Positions 20,396-23,852 of a stretch of DNA of 23,852 bases are shown here, in pieces. The translations under genes were made by a program, and so were the position numbers. Position 1 is the first letter of the stretch, and every line of letters begins with the position of its first letter. Under the pieces are notes generated by a model. It ran no database searches and was not told where the DNA came from. It saw only the letters and a program-made list of their open reading frames with translations. Source of the DNA: a virus; the IMG/VR virus record IMGVR_UViG_3300034120_001596, positions 1-23,852 of that record. One strand, 5' to 3'.

Positions 20396-21048
20396 AGTTT
20401 TTCCTCCTTAAATCTTCTAGTCTTTTCTTCAACTCCAACCATCCAATTATTGTGAACTATTACAGCATTTTCTTTTTTGCCTTCATTATAATACACATGT
20501 CCGTTTGGGAACAAGTCTGGACTCAATATTGCAATATGGTCTCTATATTTTTTTAGAGCAATCTCATTTACAATCAATTGGTCATCTTCAAATTCATTTG
20601 AACCACATTCATTTACCAAAGATTCACATTCTTTAGTATCATTAAAAACCATAAATCCAGAACAAAGAATAGAACCTGGACTATCTGATTGAAATAAAAC
20701 TTCTTCGTTTTCTTCAATTAATTCGATTGGGTTTTCAACAAATACAATATCAGTATCCACCCAACACAGATTTTTATTTTCTTGATAAATCTTTTTAATA
20801 ATAGACCACTTAATTTTGACAATATTTCTAAAACCACTTTGACTATCAAAAGTCCAATCTTGATATTCTGTAATTGGTTGATCTACATAAAGAAAAGCAT
20901 TTTTATATTCTTTTAGATTTTCATATGCATTAGAATCCAAACAAGCAATATAAAAATCATTCATGTTAATTCCTACCCTTTCAGCAGAAATTAACATATT
21001 TTTACATATATCAATGCATCCACTATTCAGAAATGTAAGAAATTTCAT
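20383..21048 (-). CDS. Nucleotide-diphospho-sugar transferase-like, 221 aa
   Basis: The protein starts [20 protein letters not shown] and has CWVDTDIVFVENP at about 95-107 with the DxD motif Asp98/Asp100, ILCSGFMVFND, and DDQLIVNEIAL. The pattern fits the nucleotide-diphospho-sugar transferase family (PF03407, GT77-like). I take ATG at 21048; a GTG at 21087 would extend deep into fcl. It overlaps fcl by 26 bases. Donor and acceptor cannot be told. Confidence 0.8.
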   Translation of the reverse strand: MKFLTFLNSGCIDICKNMLISAERVGINMNDFYIACLDSNAYENLKEYKNAFLYVDQPITEYQDWTFDSQSGFRNIVKIKWSIIKKIYQENKNLCWVDTDIVFVENPIELIEENEEVLFQSDSPGSILCSGFMVFNDTKECESLVNECGSNEFEDDQLIVNEIALKKYRDHIAILSPDLFPNGHVYYNEGKKENAVIVHNNWMVGVEEKTRRFKEEKLWYL

Positions 21049-21994
21049 TGTTTTTATACCATTTATACGTTTTTTCAATGCCTTCACGGAGACTAATATT
21101 TGGTTTCCATCCTAGTGCTTTGATTTTATCTACATTTAAAACTTTACGAGGAGTACCATTTGGTTTTGTAGTATCCCACTCAATATCACCCATAAAACGA
21201 ACAACATCAGAAATTGTGTGTGCGAGTTCTTTAATTGTTACGTCCTCACCAGTTCCAACATTAATATGTTCTGCCTCATCATAGTTCTGCATACAGACAT
21301 AACATGCCTCTGCTAAATCATCAATGTGTAGAAACTCTCTCATAGCAGAACCATCACCCCAAAGTTTTACGGATCCATACCAAGGACCACCCATATCAAT
21401 TGTATATCCATTCTCCTTCATATAATGAAATTTAGCGATCATAGCAGGAAGAACGTGTGAGGTCTCCAAATCAAAATTGTCATTAGGACCATAGAGATTA
21501 CATGGCATCAAACTAATTGCATTAAATCCATGCTGTTGGCGATATGCTTGGCACATCATAATACCAGCAATTTTTGCAATTGCATAAGCATCATTTGTTG
21601 GTTCCAGAGAACCAGTCATTAACTGATCTTCTGAAATTGGTTGTGTTGCAAACTTAGGATAGATGCAAGATGATCCAAGAAACAGTAGTTTCTTCACACC
21701 AAAATTATAAGATTGTTGAATAAGATTAGTTTGAATTTGAAGATTCTCAGTTAAAAAGTCTGCCTTATAATTGTTATTTGCCATAATTCCACCAACTTTG
21801 GCAGCAGCAATAAAAACATATTCAGGTTCTTCTGAACAAAAATATCTTTCTACTTCTTCTTGATTTGTGAAATCTACATACTGACGAGTGCCTTTAATGA
21901 TATTCGTATAACCTTTACTCTCAAGATTTCGAACGATTGCTGACCCAACCATTCCATTAGCACCAGCAACTAAAATTCTAGAATCATTGTCCAT
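21023..21994 (-). CDS. fcl: GDP-L-fucose synthase
   Basis: The 323-residue enzyme has the NADP loop GANGMVG at 11-17, LGSSCIYPK from 106, and catalytic Tyr137 and Lys141 in [17 protein letters not shown] and [11 protein letters not shown] are family motifs. It performs the 3,5-epimerisation and reduction of GDP-4-keto-6-deoxymannose to GDP-L-fucose. The start is ATG at 21994; a TTG at 22012 would add six residues. It overlaps gmd by 11 bases and works directly after it. Confidence 0.96.
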   Translation of the reverse strand: MDNDSRILVAGANGMVGSAIVRNLESKGYTNIIKGTRQYVDFTNQEEVERYFCSEEPEYVFIAAAKVGGIMANNNYKADFLTENLQIQTNLIQQSYNFGVKKLLFLGSSCIYPKFATQPISEDQLMTGSLEPTNDAYAIAKIAGIMMCQAYRQQHGFNAISLMPCNLYGPNDNFDLETSHVLPAMIAKFHYMKENGYTIDMGGPWYGSVKLWGDGSAMREFLHIDDLAEACYVCMQNYDEAEHINVGTGEDVTIKELAHTISDVVRFMGDIEWDTTKPNGTPRKVLNVDKIKALGWKPNISLREGIEKTYKWYKNNEISYISE

Positions 21995-22985
21995 GAATAC
22001 ACATATCCTCAACTAATTGTTCGAAAGAAATCTTAGGTTCCCAACCTAGTTTTTCTTTTGCCTTAGAGGCATCACCTAATAAAGTCTCAACTTCAGTCGG
22101 TCGAAAATATTTAGGATCTACACGAATAATTGGTTTTCTACTAAATTTTTCAACTCCAATTTCATCGAGTCCTTCACCTTCCCATTCAATATGAAGACCA
22201 AAATAAGGACCAGCAGCATTTACAAATTCTTTGACTGAATATTGTTTTCCAGTGGCAATTACAAAATCATCAGGTTCATCTTGCTGAAGCATTAACCACA
22301 TTGCCTCAACAAAGTCTTTTGCGTGTCCCCAATCTCTTTTAGCATTTAAATTACCAAGATATAAACAATCTTGCATACCAACAGAAATACGAGAAAATGC
22401 CTGTGTAATTTTGCGAGTCACAAAAGTTTCTCCTCTTCTTGGTGATTCGTGATTAAACAGAATACCAGTACAAGCATACATTCCATATGCTTCACGATAG
22501 TTTTTGGTTATCCAATATCCATAAACTTTAGCACATCCATAAGGACTGCGTGGATAGAATGGTGTATCCTCTTTCTGTGGAACTTCTTGAACCAATCCAA
22601 ACATTTCTGATGTAGATGCTTGATAGATGCGAACTTTGGTTTCCATTCCAAGCAAACGAACTGCTTCAAGAATACGAAGAGTTCCAAGAGCATCTGTTTG
22701 TCCTGTATACTCAGGCATCTCAAAAGAAACCTTTACATGACTTTGAGCACCAAGATTATAAATTTCATCTGGTTGAACTAACTGAATAACTCTAACAAGA
22801 TTGGTAGAATCAGTCAAATCTCCATAATGTAAATTTAATTTATTGTAAATATGATCGATACGATGAGTATTGATTAAAGAACTGCGTCGAATAATACCAT
22901 GAACTTCATATCCTTTTTCTAATAATAATTCGGCAAGATATGATCCATCTTGACCTGTAATACCAGTAATTAATGCTGTCTTCAT
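21984..22985 (-). CDS. gmd: GDP-mannose 4,6-dehydratase
   Basis: A 333-residue SDR enzyme with [15 protein letters not shown] at 8-22, [13 protein letters not shown] at 77-89, STSEMFG at 124-130, catalytic Tyr149 and Lys153, and [16 protein letters not shown]. It turns GDP-mannose into GDP-4-keto-6-deoxymannose. It is the first gene of the 12.4-kb glycan operon, behind a TTGTAT/TATAAT promoter, with a very short leader and no Shine-Dalgarno site. GDP-mannose must come from the host, since no manC or manB is in the window. Confidence 0.97.
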   Translation of the reverse strand: MKTALITGITGQDGSYLAELLLEKGYEVHGIIRRSSLINTHRIDHIYNKLNLHYGDLTDSTNLVRVIQLVQPDEIYNLGAQSHVKVSFEMPEYTGQTDALGTLRILEAVRLLGMETKVRIYQASTSEMFGLVQEVPQKEDTPFYPRSPYGCAKVYGYWITKNYREAYGMYACTGILFNHESPRRGETFVTRKITQAFSRISVGMQDCLYLGNLNAKRDWGHAKDFVEAMWLMLQQDEPDDFVIATGKQYSVKEFVNAAGPYFGLHIEWEGEGLDEIGVEKFSRKPIIRVDPKYFRPTEVETLLGDASKAKEKLGWEPKISFEQLVEDMCIHGQ

Positions 22986-23006
22986 ATTAAAAATAATTTT
23001 TATTTT

Positions 23007-23035
23007 ATTATAGCAAAAAAGGAGAGTCTATACAA
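23007..23035 (-). promoter_or_regulatory. Glycan operon promoter (sigma70-like, extended -10)
   Basis: TTGTAT (23035-23030) and TATAAT (23012-23007) are 17 bases apart. TGC before TATAAT gives an extended -10. The -35 lies in the loop of the preceding terminator and the T-tract of that terminator forms the spacer. Transcription would begin near 23000, about 15 bases before the gmd ATG. Confidence 0.72.
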
Positions 23036-23041
23036 CTCTCC
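23015..23041 (-). terminator. Intrinsic terminator after the tRNA gene
   Basis: On the minus strand GGAGAGT (23041-23035), loop TGTATAG, ACTCTCC (23027-23021) is followed by six T. The stem extends by three A-T pairs. It would end the transcript carrying the antitoxin-like gene and tRNA. Confidence 0.88.
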
Positions 23042-23121
23042 TTTAAGTATTTTACACATTACTTATTTTCTATAGGGTCAGATTTGACTCCACCAGTTCT
23101 GTTATAGTCCATCCGTGACTA

Positions 23122-23193
23122 TGGGAATACTGGGAGTTGAACCCAGACTAACCCGTTATAAGCAGGCCGCTCTAACCATTAAGCTATACTCCC
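23122..23193 (-). tRNA. tRNA with anticodon UAU (Ile, codon AUA)
   Basis: A 72-base cloverleaf folds by hand: acceptor GGGAGTA with TATTCCC (one G-T), D arm GCTT/GAGC, anticodon stem GCCTG/CGGGT with loop CTTATAA, four-base variable loop, T stem CTGGG/CCCAG with loop TTCAACT, discriminator A. No CCA is encoded. The anticodon TAT would read AUA (isoleucine). Most bacteria read AUA with a lysidine-modified CAU tRNA, so a UAU tRNA is unusual and suits an AT-rich phage. The gene lies eight bases after the antitoxin-like gene. Confidence 0.88.
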
Positions 23194-23200
23194 AAAAATT

Positions 23201-23383
23201 TTAACAACCTTCTTCGTGATCTGTATAAATTTGAATCAGGTCTTCAGTTTCTTTATAATCTTTGTATGAAGTTATAATTGCTTTTCTTTTACCATCAACA
23301 ATTCTAAATGTTTCACCATTTTCAACTCTTTCAATAAGTTTATCAAATTTTTTTTGAAATTGCTTTAATGTAAATTCTTTCAT
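23201..23383 (-). CDS. Phd/YefM-like antitoxin, orphan
   Basis: The 60-residue protein starts MKEFTLKQFQKKFDKLIERV, then ENGETFRIVDGKRKAIITSY and KDYKETEDL. This is the Phd/YefM N-terminal DNA-binding pattern (F.k.fd.lie.ve.Ge...i...gk..ai..s...y.e). Antitoxins of this type bind a toxin through the C-terminus and repress their own operon. The C-terminal part here is short, and no toxin gene follows: a tRNA lies eight bases downstream. It could neutralise a host toxin or act only as a regulator. A palindrome overlaps its promoter. Confidence 0.75.
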   Translation of the reverse strand: MKEFTLKQFQKKFDKLIERVENGETFRIVDGKRKAIITSYKDYKETEDLIQIYTDHEEGC

Positions 23384-23400
23384 TTATTGTCTGAGTGTAA

Positions 23401-23433
23401 GATAAGTTTATCGTATATTGAATGATAAGTCAA
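23401..23433 (-). promoter_or_regulatory. Promoter with overlapping palindrome (candidate operator)
   Basis: TTGACT (23433-23428) and TAAACT (23410-23405) are 17 bases apart on the minus strand. The 12-base inverted repeat GATAAACTTATC (23412-23401) covers the -10 box, and ACTTATC recurs just after the -35. Phd/YefM proteins bind palindromes over their own promoter, so autorepression is plausible. Confidence 0.6.
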
Positions 23434-23436
23434 GAT

Positions 23437-23586
23437 TTATTTGTAATCTCCAAGAAATTTAGCAAAAGGATCTTTTTTAGTTTTTACAATCTCACATGCT
23501 CTAATATAAAACATATTTTTTATATTTCCTGACTTTTCAAATGTTTCTTTAATTTTCACCCAATTATCGTAAGTGTGTTGATCCAT
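23437..23586 (-). CDS. Hypothetical protein, 49 aa
   Basis: From ATG at 23586 the product starts MDQHTYDNWVKIKETFEKSG and continues through YIRACEIVKTKKDP to FAKFLGDYK. It is a charged, helical, soluble protein. An in-frame stop lies just upstream, fixing the start region. The stop is four bases before the -35 of the antitoxin promoter. A TATAAGTA sequence upstream differs in one base from the T4 late box. Function unknown. Confidence 0.62.
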   Translation of the reverse strand: MDQHTYDNWVKIKETFEKSGNIKNMFYIRACEIVKTKKDPFAKFLGDYK

Positions 23587-23648
23587 TTGTTTTGCATCAT
23601 TAGGATACTAATACTTATAAATTTTATTATTTTGAATTATATAAAAAA

Positions 23649-23804
23649 TCAAAACTTATTCAAATGATCTTCCAATCGATGTAATAGTTTTTCCATTTTT
23701 GGCATATCTGGAATTTCTATATTGGACGCATAAAGATATTCATCTAATGCAACTGTAAGCAATTCAATATCACCTTTAGACAGGTTTGGGGATTCCCAAC
23801 TCAT
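23649..23804 (-). CDS. Hypothetical protein, 51 aa
   Basis: The ATG at 23804 overlaps the stop of the upstream partial gene (ATGA). The product starts MSWESPNLSKGDIELLTVAL, then DEYLYASNIEIPDMPKMEKL and LHRLEDHLNKF: a soluble, probably helical protein. The coupling and composition support a real gene. Function unknown. Confidence 0.65.
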   Translation of the reverse strand: MSWESPNLSKGDIELLTVALDEYLYASNIEIPDMPKMEKLLHRLEDHLNKF

Positions 23805-23852
23805 TTAATTTCAAACTCCATTTTTCTAACTTTACGGTTTCTTCTTGCTTCT
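23801..23852 (-). CDS. C-terminal end of a gene extending beyond the window
   Basis: The last 16 codons (EARRNRKVRKMEFEIK) run in from the window edge, with the stop overlapping the ATG of the next gene. The tail is very basic. Only the C-terminus is visible, so no product can be named. Confidence 0.5.
   Translation of the reverse strand, partial: EARRNRKVRKMEFEIK

Noticed and set aside
22508-22723. 71-codon minus frame inside gmd
   Set aside because: Shadow of gmd, which is complete and in frame with all motifs.
23042-23121. Possible second or decayed tRNA after the UAU tRNA
   Set aside because: CTATA and TATAG flanks and a small GTCA/TGAC hairpin exist, but no D arm, anticodon arm or proper T arm can be drawn in the about 50 bases available.
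1-23852. CRISPR arrays, insertion sequences or attachment sites
   Set aside because: I saw no regularly spaced repeats, transposase-like ORFs or terminal inverted repeats on either strand.

Overview
This window looks like part of a T4-like cyanophage (cyanomyovirus) genome infecting marine Synechococcus or Prochlorococcus. The evidence is an intact, intron-free psbA, two hli-type genes, an NrdC glutaredoxin, exact T4 late-promoter boxes (TATAAATA), low GC, and tightly packed small genes joined by ATGA, TAATG or TGATG overlaps. Most genes are on the minus strand; only one four-gene block is on the plus strand.

Layout by coordinate, with minus-strand genes transcribed right to left. (1) 1-3240 is a run of small genes: a zinc ribbon, short membrane peptides, an LpxH-like metallophosphoesterase, an HNH protein, NrdC and unknown proteins. 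(2) 3256-4615 holds psbA, its roughly 165-nt leader, a sigma70-type promoter and flanking terminators. (3) 4621-4906 holds a coiled-coil protein and two divergent exact late promoters. (4) 4931-6936 (+) encodes three signal-peptide proteins, two of them paralogous, and a proline-rich membrane protein. (5) 6937-10038 (-) holds a C39-like peptidase and a GH24 lysozyme that share an N-terminal module, a holin-like protein, a staphylococcal-nuclease-like protein and several tiny genes. (6) 10044-10581 holds two hli genes with a small membrane gene between them. (7) 10589-22985 is a 15-gene, 12.4-kb glycan operon: gmd, fcl, eight glycosyltransferases or glycosyltransferase-like proteins, glf, a DUF3431-like protein, two SAM-methyltransferase-like proteins and a sugar-nucleotide epimerase. 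(8) 23007-23852 holds a tRNA with anticodon UAU, a Phd/YefM-like antitoxin without a visible toxin, and small unknown genes.

The parts fit a known strategy of keeping photosynthesis running during infection (PsbA with Glu130, Hli) while altering surface glycans. Gmd and Fcl would make GDP-L-fucose for the GT10 fucosyltransferase, and Glf would make UDP-galactofuranose. The cluster has no flippase, polymerase or ABC exporter in the window, so its product either feeds a host pathway or is attached to phage material.

An unlisted pattern recurs at four operon borders: an intrinsic terminator and a sigma70-like promoter are interleaved in the same 30-55 bases. In two cases the -35 box begins inside the terminator loop and the T-tract is part of the promoter spacer. 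More than a dozen ORFs of 24-53 codons, many of them single-span membrane peptides, fill the gaps between larger genes with overlapping start and stop codons.
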